DNA of 64,000 nucleotides from an uncultured Anaerolineae bacterium (GCA_903875215.1 CAIQVH010000031.1:62001-126000), one strand, 5' to 3'. Positions 1 through 8,295 are shown, numbered from the stretch's first letter. A program made the numbers and translations. The notes: generated by a model not told the origin, from the sequence alone.

Positions 1-1215
1 CCCCGGGATCAGGTCTTCTTTTTCATCCGGAATCTGCACCTCGCCACGGTTTTTGTAATTGTCAATGGCTGTGCGCAGGATGTTCTTGGCGATGCTCAGG
101 GCATGATGCTCGTCAAATTCCATATGCAGCGCGCCGGTAATTTTGACTTTGGGGGAGGTGGTGATGATCTTGGTATGGAAGTGACTTGCCAGATCGACCA
201 GGGCTTGCATGATGCACTGTACATCCACCACCATGGCTTCCACAGACCCGGTCATGATTGACAATTCCTGGTGCAGGAAGTTGCCAGCCGCCGGGATGCC
301 CTGACGCATCAGGATTTCATTCGCAGTGCAGCAAATGCCGGAGAGCTGGATGCCTTGCGCGCCTGCAGCCCGGGCGTAGGCAATAATTTCCGGATCTTGC
401 GAGGCCGCTACGATCATCTCGCTCAGAGTCGGCTCATGACCATGCACGACGACATTGACCATGTCTTTTTTCAAGACGCCCAGATTGGCCTGGCCGAGCA
501 CGGGCGCCGGGGTGCCAAAAAGAATGTCCGAGATGTCGGTGGCGATCATCGAGCCTGCCCAGCCATCTGCCATGCCGGTCTTGATGGCGTGCTGGAGGAT
601 GTGGACGTAATCCTGATCGTCGCCGATGTGCGTGCGGTGCAGAGCTTCGACCACTTCACGATCTACGCCGCGCGGTATCACGCCCAACTGGCGCCACTTT
701 TCCTGTCGCTTCTTGGGTGCGCGCCGGGCCGGGATGACCTCGCCGCGCTGCTGCCCAAACTGCGCGATATACAGATCGGCTAGGTCGTTGGCAATTTCCT
801 CGGGGGTGCGTTTCTCGACCGGAATATTGTAATAACCGGCCACCTGGCGCAGCTTGGCCACGTCCTTGATGCGGTAGCCCTCGGTTTTGTTCTCGGCCAC
901 TGCCTTGAGAGTGAAAGCCATGTCACGCCCGTGGTCAGAGTGTGCTGCTGCGCCCGCCGCAATTGCGCGGGTCAAATTACGCGCCTGCACGGTTTCCAGG
1001 GTCGCCCCGCAGATGCCGACGTCGCCGTTCTTGGTCAGCCGGCAGGGCCCCATGCCGCATTGCTTGCAGCACATCCCCGCCGCGCCGATATTGCATGGCA
1101 CCATGTTATCGGCGCGTGAAAAAGCCGTCCCGATACCCAGCTCTTCCGCGCGGATGATCATCTGCTGCGCCGCCGGGTCGATCGTGTATTCCTGGATTTC
1201 TCGTTTTTTCGCCAT
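1..1215 (-). CDS. cooS: Anaerobic Ni-Fe carbon monoxide dehydrogenase catalytic subunit (partial, N-terminal 405 residues)
   Basis: Catalyses reversible oxidation of CO to CO2 in the cytoplasm, feeding electrons to ferredoxin, or acts with acetyl-CoA synthase in the Wood-Ljungdahl pathway. The reading frame is open from the ATG at 1215 to the window edge, giving 405 of the usual ~640 residues. Cys41, 49, 50, 53, 58 and 69 reproduce the spacing of the D- and B-cluster cysteines of CooS. Further in are a VVVHGHEPTLSEMI stretch with the C-cluster histidine and GICCTANEILMRQG with a C-cluster cysteine (about residue 296). A GGAGG ribosome site precedes the start. It lies 44 bases behind the HMA-like gene on the same strand and is divergent from the cooC genes, which would insert its nickel. 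The C-terminus and any following subunits lie outside the window. Confidence 0.95.
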   Translation of the reverse strand, partial: MAKKREIQEYTIDPAAQQMIIRAEELGIGTAFSRADNMVPCNIGAAGMCCKQCGMGPCRLTKNGDVGICGATLETVQARNLTRAIAAGAAAHSDHGRDMAFTLKAVAENKTEGYRIKDVAKLRQVAGYYNIPVEKRTPEEIANDLADLYIAQFGQQRGEVIPARRAPKKRQEKWRQLGVIPRGVDREVVEALHRTHIGDDQDYVHILQHAIKTGMADGWAGSMIATDISDILFGTPAPVLGQANLGVLKKDMVNVVVHGHEPTLSEMIVAASQDPEIIAYARAAGAQGIQLSGICCTANEILMRQGIPAAGNFLHQELSIMTGSVEAMVVDVQCIMQALVDLASHFHTKIITTSPKVKITGALHMEFDEHHALSIAKNILRTAIDNYKNRGEVQIPDEKEDLIPG

Positions 1216-1259
1216 AAGTCCTCCGATACTATGTCAGTGCAGCCACAGGCGCACAGACA

Positions 1260-1637
1260 TTACTCGTCCATATTTTTAATCACGCCCATGCCTGGACAAT
1301 TCCACAGGGGGCGGCCAGAGTACGGTACTTTTTGTTGGAAACTGACCGTCTTCTTCACAGTTTCATAGGTCGCGCTATGCCGGAAGACACTGTCTGCCTC
1401 GGCAGCCACGCTGACCTCGGTCAGCATCGGAATCTCGCCCAGGTAGCCAGCCGCATCCAGTTGCCTGGCGAGCGCCTCGTGGCTGGTTTGAGCCTCGTCG
1501 AACGTGATCTGCACCGCCCGGAACGCCGAGCTGGCATACACATCCTTCACACCCGGGACCTCAAACAAGAGACGCCTGACCTCGGTGACGTGGTGGTCGC
1601 CGAACAGGGCAGGCGTATTGAACGTTGAGGTTTGCAT
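1260..1637 (-). CDS. HMA-fold small protein preceding cooS
   Basis: A 125-residue protein. Residues about 15-70 look like a heavy-metal-associated (ferredoxin-like beta-alpha-beta) domain: EVRRLLFEVPGVKDVYAS, then a VQITFD strand and a helix ending QLDAAGYLGE. The canonical MxCxxC metal loop is absent; the matching place reads ALFGDHH. A conserved-looking C-terminal tail, RPLWNCPGMGVI, carries the only Cys. It is the first gene of the leftward CO dehydrogenase unit. A role in nickel or copper handling for CooS is inferred from position only, because the usual metal cysteines are missing. The start is supported by a purine-rich AGAAGGAGG site just upstream. Confidence 0.75.
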   Translation of the reverse strand: MQTSTFNTPALFGDHHVTEVRRLLFEVPGVKDVYASSAFRAVQITFDEAQTSHEALARQLDAAGYLGEIPMLTEVSVAAEADSVFRHSATYETVKKTVSFQQKVPYSGRPLWNCPGMGVIKNMDE

Positions 1638-1737
1638 GTAAACCTCCTTCTAAGAATGAAATTGACTTAAAACAAAAATTAGGAGATGAGCTCCTCTGCT
1701 GCTCCTCAGCGCTGCAGGAACGCTGTTGCTTCAATTC

Positions 1738-1743
1738 ATTCTA
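1738..1743 (-). promoter_or_regulatory. Possible -10 box of the leftward HMA-like/cooS promoter
   Basis: On the minus strand the hexamer reads TAGAAT, which would place transcription start near 1731. No good -35 hexamer is seen at 17 bases. The dyad centred at 1774.5 would then lie about 43 bases upstream, close to the -41.5 position used by class II CRP/FNR activators, which commonly replace a -35 element. The assignment is tentative. Confidence 0.35.
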
Positions 1744-1766
1744 GCATCTATGCCGGGCTTATTAGT

Positions 1767-1782
1767 TGTGATGAAAGTCACA
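1767..1782. promoter_or_regulatory. CRP-type operator TGTGA-N6-TCACA
   Basis: The bases TGTGA TGAAAG TCACA form a perfect match to the classical CRP-family half-sites with a 6-base spacer. It lies in the only intergenic region between the leftward HMA/cooS pair and the rightward DUF3786/cooC genes. Its centre (1774.5) is about 58 bases upstream of the start expected from the rightward TATAAT and about 43 bases upstream of the one expected leftward, so one site could serve both promoters. CooA sites (TGTCA-N6-CGACA) share this geometry but differ in sequence. The cognate regulator is unknown. Confidence 0.6.
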
Positions 1783-1820
1783 CAAACAATTGACAAATGT
1801 CGCTAATAGCTGGGCGGGTT

Positions 1821-1826
1821 TATAAT
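1821..1826 (+). promoter_or_regulatory. -10 box TATAAT of the rightward DUF3786/cooC promoter
   Basis: A perfect TATAAT hexamer lies 18 bases before the first possible start codon. No -35 hexamer lies at the standard distance. A TTGACA at 1790-1795 is 25 bases away, too far for normal sigma-70 spacing, and is instead half of a degenerate TTGAC-N4-GTCgc FNR-like dyad (1790-1803). Absence of a -35 box fits an activator-dependent promoter. Confidence 0.5.
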
Positions 1827-1859
1827 GGATAAACTCAGCGGAGTGTGAGAGCCAGGACT

Positions 1860-2540
1860 ATGAGCCAGCCTTTACCTTTCTCCATTAAGAAGCCCGACAT
1901 GAACTCCCCTTCTGTGCTTGAGTCCCGCGCCGGGGAGCTGCGTGCCAGCCTGGCGCAATTTTCCGCCGCCGATCTCGCCAGCCGCAGCGGAGTCGCCTTG
2001 GACGGCGCTGAGATTCATCTCCGCTTGCTGGATACTCCTGTTACCGGCACTTTCCCCGGGTTGGAATTCCAACTCTTAACCGGCGAAAAACTTCCCGGTT
2101 TGCAGCAAGCCTTGCTGCTCTATTATCTCTCCACTGCTGATGGAGTGCCGCAGGAAGGTCGTTGGGTTTCCTTTGCTGATTTGCCTGGCGGGCGCATGTA
2201 CAACCTGGCTTTTCAGGGCTACTCAGGCAATGCGGTGCGCGATGTCGTCCGGCAAGACCTCGGTTCATTCAAAACCGCCTGCCTGGCCCTGGGCGGCCAA
2301 CCGCAGGAAGTGGGTTCCGCCTCATTTTATTTTCCTGCCCTGCCACGTGTGCCGCTATTACTGACCTGCTGGCTTGGCGATGATGACTTTCCCACCTCCT
2401 GCCAGGTCCTGTTTGACGCTACCGCCACACACTATCTGCCCATCGACGGCTGCGCCATTCTCGGCAGTTTGCTGACCGCGCGAGTCGTCAAGAAAATCAA
2501 ATCTCTGCCTGCTGAGTCGTCAAAGGATAATCAACCATGA
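1860..2540 (+). CDS. DUF3786 domain protein
   Basis: About 226 residues, matching the DUF3786 family by eye: a WVSFADLPGGRMYNLAF segment and a C-terminal LFDATATHYLPIDGCAILGSLL segment typical of these proteins. Function is not established; members often sit near CO dehydrogenase/acetyl-CoA synthase and corrinoid protein genes. Here it is the first rightward gene of the CODH region, and its stop overlaps the cooC start (ATGA at 2537-2540), so the two are translationally coupled. I prefer the ATG at 1860. A GTG at 1845 would add five residues but leave an even shorter leader after the TATAAT at 1821. No membrane segment or cysteine cluster is visible. Confidence 0.75.
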   Translation: MSQPLPFSIKKPDMNSPSVLESRAGELRASLAQFSAADLASRSGVALDGAEIHLRLLDTPVTGTFPGLEFQLLTGEKLPGLQQALLLYYLSTADGVPQEGRWVSFADLPGGRMYNLAFQGYSGNAVRDVVRQDLGSFKTACLALGGQPQEVGSASFYFPALPRVPLLLTCWLGDDDFPTSCQVLFDATATHYLPIDGCAILGSLLTARVVKKIKSLPAESSKDNQP

Positions 2541-3310
2541 AACTTGCCATTACCGGAAAAGGCGGCGTGGGAAAAACCACTCTGACCGCCCTGATCGCCC
2601 AGGCTTACGCCGACCAGGGCAAACAAGTCCTCGCCGTTGACGCCGACCCCTCGCCCTGTCTGGCTGGCGCGCTTGGCTTTCCCGATGAACTGCGCGCCCA
2701 TCTCGCGCCCATTTCCGAGATGGATGACCTGATCTATGAGCGCACTGGCGCAAAAAAAGGCCAGATAGGCGGTTTTTTCACCATCAACCCGCGTGTCGAT
2801 GACATCCCCGAGCGCTTCAGCGTCATCCATCGCAATGTCCGTTTGCTGGAGATGGGTGCCGTTGAAACAGGCGGCTCGGGCTGTATTTGCCCTGAAGCGG
2901 CCATTCTTAAAACCCTGTTTACGCACCTGATGTTTCGCAAAGATGAAGTCCTGCTGCTGGATATGTATGCCGGGGTCGAGCATCTTGGCCGGGCCACGGT
3001 CGATTTCGTCGATGCCATGCTGATCGTCGTCGAGCCGACGCGCCGCAGCCTTGGCACGGCCGTACAAATTAAAAAGCTTGCCAACGACATCGGCCTGACG
3101 CGTCTATTCCTGGTGGGGAACAAGCTGAGAGATGCTGACGAAGCTGCCTTCCTCCAGGCTGAAACGCCCGGTCTGCCGTTGCTGGGCTTTCTCCCCGCTG
3201 ATTTGAAGGTGCAGGAAGCTGACCGGCTCGGGATTCCCGTTTACGACCATGTTCCTGCGCTGAAGTCTGCTGCGCAAACCATCCTATCTGCCCTGGAGAG
3301 TGCTCAATGA
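2537..3310 (+). CDS. cooC: CooC-type nickel-insertion ATPase (first copy)
   Basis: A MinD/ParA-superfamily ATPase of 257 residues that would deliver Ni to the CO dehydrogenase C-cluster. The deviant Walker A GKGGVGKTT spans residues 7-15 and begins the signature of this SIMIBI class. A CxC pair (Cys116 and Cys118 in GSGCICPE) matches the dimer-interface Ni/Zn site of CooC. LLLDMYAGVEHLGR follows, as in CooC rather than in septum-site MinD. It overlaps the DUF3786 gene upstream and the glycosidase gene downstream (ATGA at 3307-3310). A second, divergent CooC is encoded at 5258-6043. The two may serve different targets, for example CooS and acetyl-CoA synthase, but that is inference. Confidence 0.9.
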   Translation: MKLAITGKGGVGKTTLTALIAQAYADQGKQVLAVDADPSPCLAGALGFPDELRAHLAPISEMDDLIYERTGAKKGQIGGFFTINPRVDDIPERFSVIHRNVRLLEMGAVETGGSGCICPEAAILKTLFTHLMFRKDEVLLLDMYAGVEHLGRATVDFVDAMLIVVEPTRRSLGTAVQIKKLANDIGLTRLFLVGNKLRDADEAAFLQAETPGLPLLGFLPADLKVQEADRLGIPVYDHVPALKSAAQTILSALESAQ

Positions 3311-5238
3311 TATTCATATATTTCCTGTCTGCTGTTGCGTTGCTCGGTCTGCTCGGGTTTCTGACTCTGAAACTGCAACCGCTGTTCAAAACGCGCCAGA
3401 ATTTGTCCCGTCTGGGGCCGGAAGCCCCCGTTTTAACGGAGAATGGGTTCCAGTTCCGGGATTTGAACAAGAACGGGAAGCTGGATGTATACGAGGATGC
3501 CCGCCAGCCTCTCGAGGCGCGCGTCGATGATTTATTATCCCAGATGACGCTTGAAGAAAAGGCCGGGATGATGTTTCATTCCATGATTGGCATGGAACGG
3601 GATGGTTCGTTGACTGAATCTTTCAGCCAGGATGGCGGCCCCACGAAGACCTCCGAGGTGATTGCGGTCAAGTTGATGAACCATTTTAATATTTTGAATG
3701 TTTATGAGCCGCGCGCCCTGGCCGAATGGCATAACCGCCTCCAAAAGCTGGCAGAGCGCACCCGGTTGGGAATACCGGTGACGATTTCCTCTGATCCGCG
3801 CCATGCGTTTTCGAGCAATATGGGCGCGAATTTGCCCGCCGGGCATTTTTCGCAATGGCCAGAACCGACCGGGCTGGCTGCCACCCGTGATGTGGCCCTG
3901 GTGCGGGAATTTGGCGATATTGCCCGGCAGGAATATGTGGCGGCGGGCATCCGTGTGGCTCTGCACCCGATGATGGATCTGGCGACTGAGCCGCGCTGGT
4001 GCCGGGCCAACGGTACGTTTGGCGAAGATGCCGAGTTGGCCTCACAGATGGGCAGTGCGTACATTGGCGGCTTCCAGGGCAGGGTGCTTGGTAAGGAGAG
4101 TGTTGCTTGTATGACCAAGCATTTTCCTGGCGGCGGCCCGCAGATGAATGGAGAGGATGCTCATTTTTCTTACGGCAAGGAACAGGTTTATCCGGGCAAT
4201 AATTTTGATTACCATCTGAAGCCCTTCGAGGCAGCCTTCGCTGCCGGGACTTCGCAAATTATGCCGTATTATGGAATGCCGGTTAAAACCGAATTCGAGG
4301 AAAAAGGTTTTGCCTTCAATAAGGCTGTCATCACTGGTTTGCTACGTGAGAAGTACGGGTTCGATGGAATTGTTTGCACCGACTGGCTGTTGCTGAACGG
4401 TCTTTGGATGTTTGGCAAGGAACTCATCGAGGCCAAGGCCTGGGGCGTGGAGCATCTCTCGCCGATCGAGCGCGCCCAATTGGTGTTGGAGGCCGGTTGT
4501 GACCAGTTCGGCGGTGAATCTTGCCCGGAATTGATCGTGGAACTGGTGCGGAGTGGAAAGATTTCCGAAGAACGCATCAATCAATCGGTGCGCCGGCTGT
4601 TGCGAGAGAAATTCCGCCTGGGGTTGTTCGATCAGCCCTATTTGGATGCCGAAGTCACCGAGAAAACCATCGGGAGGGCTGATTTCAAGGCCAGGGGTGA
4701 ACTGGCGCAGCGCAAGTCGATTGTCCTGCTAAAAAATGGCCAGGAGAAACCAGTGCTGCCGCTCAGTGGAAAACCGAAAATCTATATCGAGAACATCCAT
4801 CCCGAAATAGCAGCCCTGTATGGCGATGTGGTCAGCGACTTGGCTCAGGCAGATTTTGCCATCCTGCGCCTGGCTGCGCCGTACGAGAAGCGCAAGGGTT
4901 TTCTGGACAGTCTGTTCCATGCTGGTGATCTGGATTTCAAAAGCCCGGAGAAGGAACGCCTCCTGGCAATTCTGGATAAAGTGCCGACGGTGGTGGATTT
5001 CTATTTTGAGCGCCCGGCGGTCATCCCGGAAATTAATGCCGGGGCCGTGGCCTTGTTGGGGAATTTTGGCGCGAACGATGCGGCGGTGCTGGATGTGATT
5101 TTTGGGCGCTTTGAACCGAACGGTAAACTGCCCTTCGAAATTCCCTCCTCGCTGGAGGCTGTCCGCAATCAAAAGGAAGATCTACCCTATGATTCTGAAA
5201 ACCCGCTCTATCCCTTCGGGTTTGGGCTGAGCTATTAA
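3307..5238 (+). CDS. Membrane-anchored glycoside hydrolase family 3 protein
   Basis: 643 residues. An N-terminal hydrophobic segment (about 2-21) should anchor it outside the membrane. Next comes a calcium-loop-like DLNKNGKLDVYED (about 52-64), frequent at the start of GH3 beta-glucosidases, then the (beta/alpha)8 domain with KHFPGGG (about 271-277) and the catalytic nucleophile Asp359 in GIVCTDW. The C-terminal alpha/beta sandwich ends with NPLYPFGFGLSY, as in family 3 beta-glucosidases. Substrate (beta-glucoside, xyloside or N-acetylglucosaminide) cannot be told from sequence. Its position is odd: it is inserted between two cooC genes with a 4-base start/stop overlap, so it shares their mRNA although no pathway link is evident. 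Confidence 0.88.
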   Translation: MIFIYFLSAVALLGLLGFLTLKLQPLFKTRQNLSRLGPEAPVLTENGFQFRDLNKNGKLDVYEDARQPLEARVDDLLSQMTLEEKAGMMFHSMIGMERDGSLTESFSQDGGPTKTSEVIAVKLMNHFNILNVYEPRALAEWHNRLQKLAERTRLGIPVTISSDPRHAFSSNMGANLPAGHFSQWPEPTGLAATRDVALVREFGDIARQEYVAAGIRVALHPMMDLATEPRWCRANGTFGEDAELASQMGSAYIGGFQGRVLGKESVACMTKHFPGGGPQMNGEDAHFSYGKEQVYPGNNFDYHLKPFEAAFAAGTSQIMPYYGMPVKTEFEEKGFAFNKAVITGLLREKYGFDGIVCTDWLLLNGLWMFGKELIEAKAWGVEHLSPIERAQLVLEAGCDQFGGESCPELIVELVRSGKISEERINQSVRRLLREKFRLGLFDQPYLDAEVTEKTIGRADFKARGELAQRKSIVLLKNGQEKPVLPLSGKPKIYIENIHPEIAALYGDVVSDLAQADFAILRLAAPYEKRKGFLDSLFHAGDLDFKSPEKERLLAILDKVPTVVDFYFERPAVIPEINAGAVALLGNFGANDAAVLDVIFGRFEPNGKLPFEIPSSLEAVRNQKEDLPYDSENPLYPFGFGLSY

Positions 5239-5257
5239 TGGCAAAGGAAGTGTGACC

Positions 5258-6043
5258 ATGACAACAACCATTGCGCTGGCAGGCAAAGGCGGCGTTGGCA
5301 AGACCACCGTCGCCGGGATGGTAATCAAGTACCTGGCACAGAATCAGCCGGGAAGCATTCTCGCCATCGATGCGGATCCTTCGTCAAACCTGAACATGGT
5401 GCTCGGCCTTGAGCTGGATTGGACAGTAGGGGATATTCGCGAGGATATGCTCCAGCAGGTCAAATCCACACTGGTGGAGGGCGGAGCAGCCATGGGCGGG
5501 CTGCCGGGCGGCGTCTCGAAGAGGGAGTATCTTGAATATCATGTGCGCTCGTCGCTGGCTGAAGGCGCGCGATTCGACCTGATCGCGATGGGGCGCGGCG
5601 AGGGCCAGGGCTGCTACTGCGCTGTCAACCACAACCTGCGCGAGGTGGTGGATGGCATGAGCAAGCACTATGCCTATGTCGTCATCGACAACGAGGCTGG
5701 CATGGAACATCTCAGCCGCCGCACCACGCGCGATGTTCAGCACCTGTTGGTGGTCAGCGACCCAAGTCAGCGCGGACTGGTTGCCGCGCAGCGCATTGCC
5801 GAGATGAGCCGCGAGCTGGACATTCGCATCGAGCATACCTACCTTGTGATTAACCGCGTCAATGGCGAAGTAGCGCCTGAAACCGGGGTGTTTATCGAAA
5901 AACTGGGGCTGCCCCTGCTCGGCTCCATCGCCGCAGATGCGGAACTCTCCAATTTTGATGCGACTGGTAAACCGCTGGTGGATTTACCGGATTCTTCCCC
6001 CGTGTACCAAACCGTTGCCGGTCTGTTGAAGAAAATCCTCTGA
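5258..6043 (+). CDS. cooC: CooC/AcsF-type nickel-insertion ATPase (second copy)
   Basis: 261 residues, same superfamily as the copy at 2537 but clearly divergent. Walker A (GKGGVGKTT) spans residues 9-17, and the metal CxC is Cys119-Tyr-Cys121 in GQGCYCAVNH, followed by VVIDNEAGMEHLSRRT. This arrangement is the one seen in CooC1 and AcsF proteins that mature CO dehydrogenase/acetyl-CoA synthase. ATG at 5258 is chosen because AAAGGAAG lies 7 bases upstream; a GTG at 5252 is possible. It is the last gene of the rightward CODH accessory unit and is followed by a strong terminator. Confidence 0.9.
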   Translation: MTTTIALAGKGGVGKTTVAGMVIKYLAQNQPGSILAIDADPSSNLNMVLGLELDWTVGDIREDMLQQVKSTLVEGGAAMGGLPGGVSKREYLEYHVRSSLAEGARFDLIAMGRGEGQGCYCAVNHNLREVVDGMSKHYAYVVIDNEAGMEHLSRRTTRDVQHLLVVSDPSQRGLVAAQRIAEMSRELDIRIEHTYLVINRVNGEVAPETGVFIEKLGLPLLGSIAADAELSNFDATGKPLVDLPDSSPVYQTVAGLLKKIL

Positions 6044-6063
6044 CCGGCAGCTGTATCCCGCTT

Positions 6064-6099
6064 AAAGAAAAAAGACTCCGCTGCGAGTCTTTTTTCTTT
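6064..6099. terminator. Bidirectional intrinsic terminator
   Basis: A perfect 15-bp inverted repeat (AAAGAAAAAAGACTC at 6064-6078 and its complement at 6085-6099) with a CGCTGC loop. The A and T tracts inside the arms give a U run on either strand. It lies between the convergent cooC and nagA genes and can end both transcripts. Confidence 0.9.
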
Positions 6100-6110
6100 G
6101 CTTTTGGCTG

Positions 6111-7259
6111 TCAGCGCACATAGAGCGTCTCGCCGCCAACCAGGGTGCGGACGAGATGGCCCTGCGGGGTTAACAGCACCAGGTCGGCATCTGCCCCGGG
6201 CTGCAAGACCCCTTTATTTGTCAGATTCAGCAGCCGGGCCGGAGCGCTGGTCAATGCCGGCAAAACTTCCGCCGCGCTCAATCCCAGCCAGCAGATCATA
6301 TTCTGAAGCGCGGCATCGGTCGTCAGAATACTGCCGGCCAGGGTGCCGTCCGGCAGGCGGGCTGAGACATCATCCACTTGGGCGGTGAAGTCGCCGATGG
6401 TGTACTGCCCGGGCGGCATGCCCATGGCCCCCATCGCATCGGTGACGAGGATCAGCCCGTCCTGTCCTTTGGCACGCCAGGCCAGTTTAAGCATGGCAGG
6501 GTGGACGTGAATGCCGTCGGCAATCAGACCAAAGGAGATGTCCGGCGTGGTTAATAGAGCGCCGGGCAGGCCTGGGTCGCGGTGCAGCAGCGCGGGCATG
6601 GCGTTGTAGAGGTGCGTACCGCAGGAAACACCCTGCGTAAAGGCAGTGCGGGTTTGCTCAAAGGTTGCCTGGCTGTGACCGGCGCTAACGATTACATCTT
6701 CCCTGCTCAGCGCGGTGATGACGGCAGCAGCGCCTTCCAGTTCCGGGGCAAGCGTCACCAGCCAGATTCCGTTCTGGCGTGACCAGCCGGTGATTTTTTC
6801 CAGCTCGGGGGTCTGCAAGTGACGGGGATTATGCGCGCCCTTTTTCTGTGGGTTGAGAAACGGCCCTTCGAGATGCAGCCCGAGCGGAGTAGCGCCCTGC
6901 CAGCCGGGCGGAGGACCGTTTCGCAGCACCGTCATGGCGCGCTGGATGGTTTCGAGCGGCGAGGTGATGATCGTCGGAAGGAAGCTGGTGGTGCCGTAAC
7001 GTGGCAGCTGGCGGGCCACTTCCCAGATAGATTCGGGTTGATCGGTGAAGTCGAGGCCGAATCCGCCGTTTAGTTGGATGTCGATCAGGCCGGGGGCAGC
7101 AATCAGCCCGCTGGCGTCGATCACGGTTTCGGCGGGGTTTGTCTCACCGGAAGAGGCTTCCACGCGGGTAATTTTCCCGTTGCTGAGCAGGATGCTCGCG
7201 TCGGGGATGATTCCATCAGGTGTGAGTGCCTGGGCATGAAGCAGGGAGGTTGTGGTCAT
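6111..7259 (-). CDS. nagA: N-acetylglucosamine-6-phosphate deacetylase
   Basis: 382 residues, the normal length. Removes acetate from GlcNAc-6-phosphate in the cytoplasm, giving glucosamine-6-phosphate for amino-sugar use and cell-wall recycling. Amidohydrolase motifs run in order: PGLIDIQLNGG near residue 60, LHLEGPFLNPQKKGAHN, the metal histidines in SAGHSQA and GTHLYNAM, the catalytic Asp in VTDAMGAMG, and the C-terminal GADADLVLL strand. It has no nagB partner in the window. The GH3 enzyme at 3307 could in principle supply GlcNAc, but the two are convergent and separated by a terminator. Confidence 0.95.
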   Translation of the reverse strand: MTTTSLLHAQALTPDGIIPDASILLSNGKITRVEASSGETNPAETVIDASGLIAAPGLIDIQLNGGFGLDFTDQPESIWEVARQLPRYGTTSFLPTIITSPLETIQRAMTVLRNGPPPGWQGATPLGLHLEGPFLNPQKKGAHNPRHLQTPELEKITGWSRQNGIWLVTLAPELEGAAAVITALSREDVIVSAGHSQATFEQTRTAFTQGVSCGTHLYNAMPALLHRDPGLPGALLTTPDISFGLIADGIHVHPAMLKLAWRAKGQDGLILVTDAMGAMGMPPGQYTIGDFTAQVDDVSARLPDGTLAGSILTTDAALQNMICWLGLSAAEVLPALTSAPARLLNLTNKGVLQPGADADLVLLTPQGHLVRTLVGGETLYVR

Positions 7260-7282
7260 GTGAGTATTTTACTCTGGAATAG

Positions 7283-7317
7283 AAAAGAGGCACGCAGGTG
7301 ATCTGCGCGCCTCTTTT
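7283..7317 (-). terminator. Intrinsic terminator after secDF
   Basis: AAAAGAGGCACGCAG (7283-7297) pairs with CTGCGCGCCTCTTTT (7303-7317), with one mismatch and a GTGAT loop. On the minus strand it follows the secF stop by 14 bases and ends in a T run. Confidence 0.85.
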
Positions 7318-7330
7318 GGTGTGGTGACTA

Positions 7331-8287
7331 TTAAGCCACGATTTCGGCTTTGGGTTCGCGTTTGAACCAGGTGCGCCACTCGCGGTTTTCCCAGACGACC
7401 AGGATGGGGGCGGCATTGAAGATGGAGGAATAGGTGCCGCTGAAGATACCCACCAGCAGGATGATCACGAAGTGACGGATGCTGGCTCCGCCGAGCATGG
7501 CCAGGGCGAACAGGGTCAGCATTACTGTCAGCTGGGTGTTGATCGAGCGCTGCAGCGTCTGGACGATGGAATGGTTGACCAGGGTGATGTAGTCGAGACG
7601 GCGGAAGACTGTGGAGTTCTCGCGGACGCGATCGAAAACTACGATGGTGTCGTGGACGGAGAAACCGATGACGGTCAGCAGCGCGGTCAGGAAGAGGGCA
7701 TCCGCTTCCCAGCCAAAGAAATATCCAAACATGGCTTCAACGCCGAGCAGGACGAAAACATCATGCAGCATGGCGATGATGGCGGCGGTGCCGTAGCGGA
7801 AGGCATGCGGAACGCGGCGGAAGGCGAACCAGATGTAGACGAGGATAGCCAGCGCGGCGATGGCGATGGCGAAACCAGCGCTGCGGGTGACTTCGGCGCC
7901 GATGGCTGCGCTGACCGAAGAGAAGTTGAGCACGGTCACGGTCCCGCCGAAGCGGGTTTCCATTTGCGCGACAACTTCGGACTTCTTGATTTCGTCCATG
8001 GTCTTGGAGCGGATCGAGTACGAGTCTTCGCCGAGTGGCTGGACGCCCGGGTTGTTGATGGGCTGTGCGCTGGTGGAAAGATCGTTGTAGAGCGCAGAAA
8101 CTTCTTCTATGGTGGGGCGCGGGCCGGAGAATTGCACTTCGAGCAGGCTTCCGCCGCGGAAGTCAATCCCAAGTGGGAGCGGGCCTTCTCCGGTGCTGGT
8201 CCAGTGCAGGACCATGAAAACGATCCCGGGGATGATAACCAGCAGGGAGATTAGAAAATACAGGTAGCGGTTCTTGATGATATTCAT
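7331..8287 (-). CDS. secF: Protein translocase subunit SecF
   Basis: 318 residues with six expected membrane segments. With SecD it uses the proton-motive force to help proteins leave the SecYEG channel. The first segment (about 8-26) is followed by the periplasmic-side domain with GIDFRGGSLLEVQF, the SecF/SecD family signature. The C-terminal half contains ALLTVIGFSVHDTIVVFDRVREN, the conserved SecF segment that includes the D-x-x-V-V-F-D-R motif. The gene lies 8 bases after secD, in the usual order, and shares its transcript. The C-terminus is short, charged and cytoplasmic. Confidence 0.96.
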   Translation of the reverse strand: MNIIKNRYLYFLISLLVIIPGIVFMVLHWTSTGEGPLPLGIDFRGGSLLEVQFSGPRPTIEEVSALYNDLSTSAQPINNPGVQPLGEDSYSIRSKTMDEIKKSEVVAQMETRFGGTVTVLNFSSVSAAIGAEVTRSAGFAIAIAALAILVYIWFAFRRVPHAFRYGTAAIIAMLHDVFVLLGVEAMFGYFFGWEADALFLTALLTVIGFSVHDTIVVFDRVRENSTVFRRLDYITLVNHSIVQTLQRSINTQLTVMLTLFALAMLGGASIRHFVIILLVGIFSGTYSSIFNAAPILVVWENREWRTWFKREPKAEIVA

Positions 8288-8295
8288 CGCGCCTC

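Noticed and set aside
1790-1826. TTGACA and TATAAT as one sigma-70 promoter
   Set aside because: The spacing is 25 bases, far beyond the usable 16-18. The TTGACA is better read as half of a degenerate FNR-like dyad.
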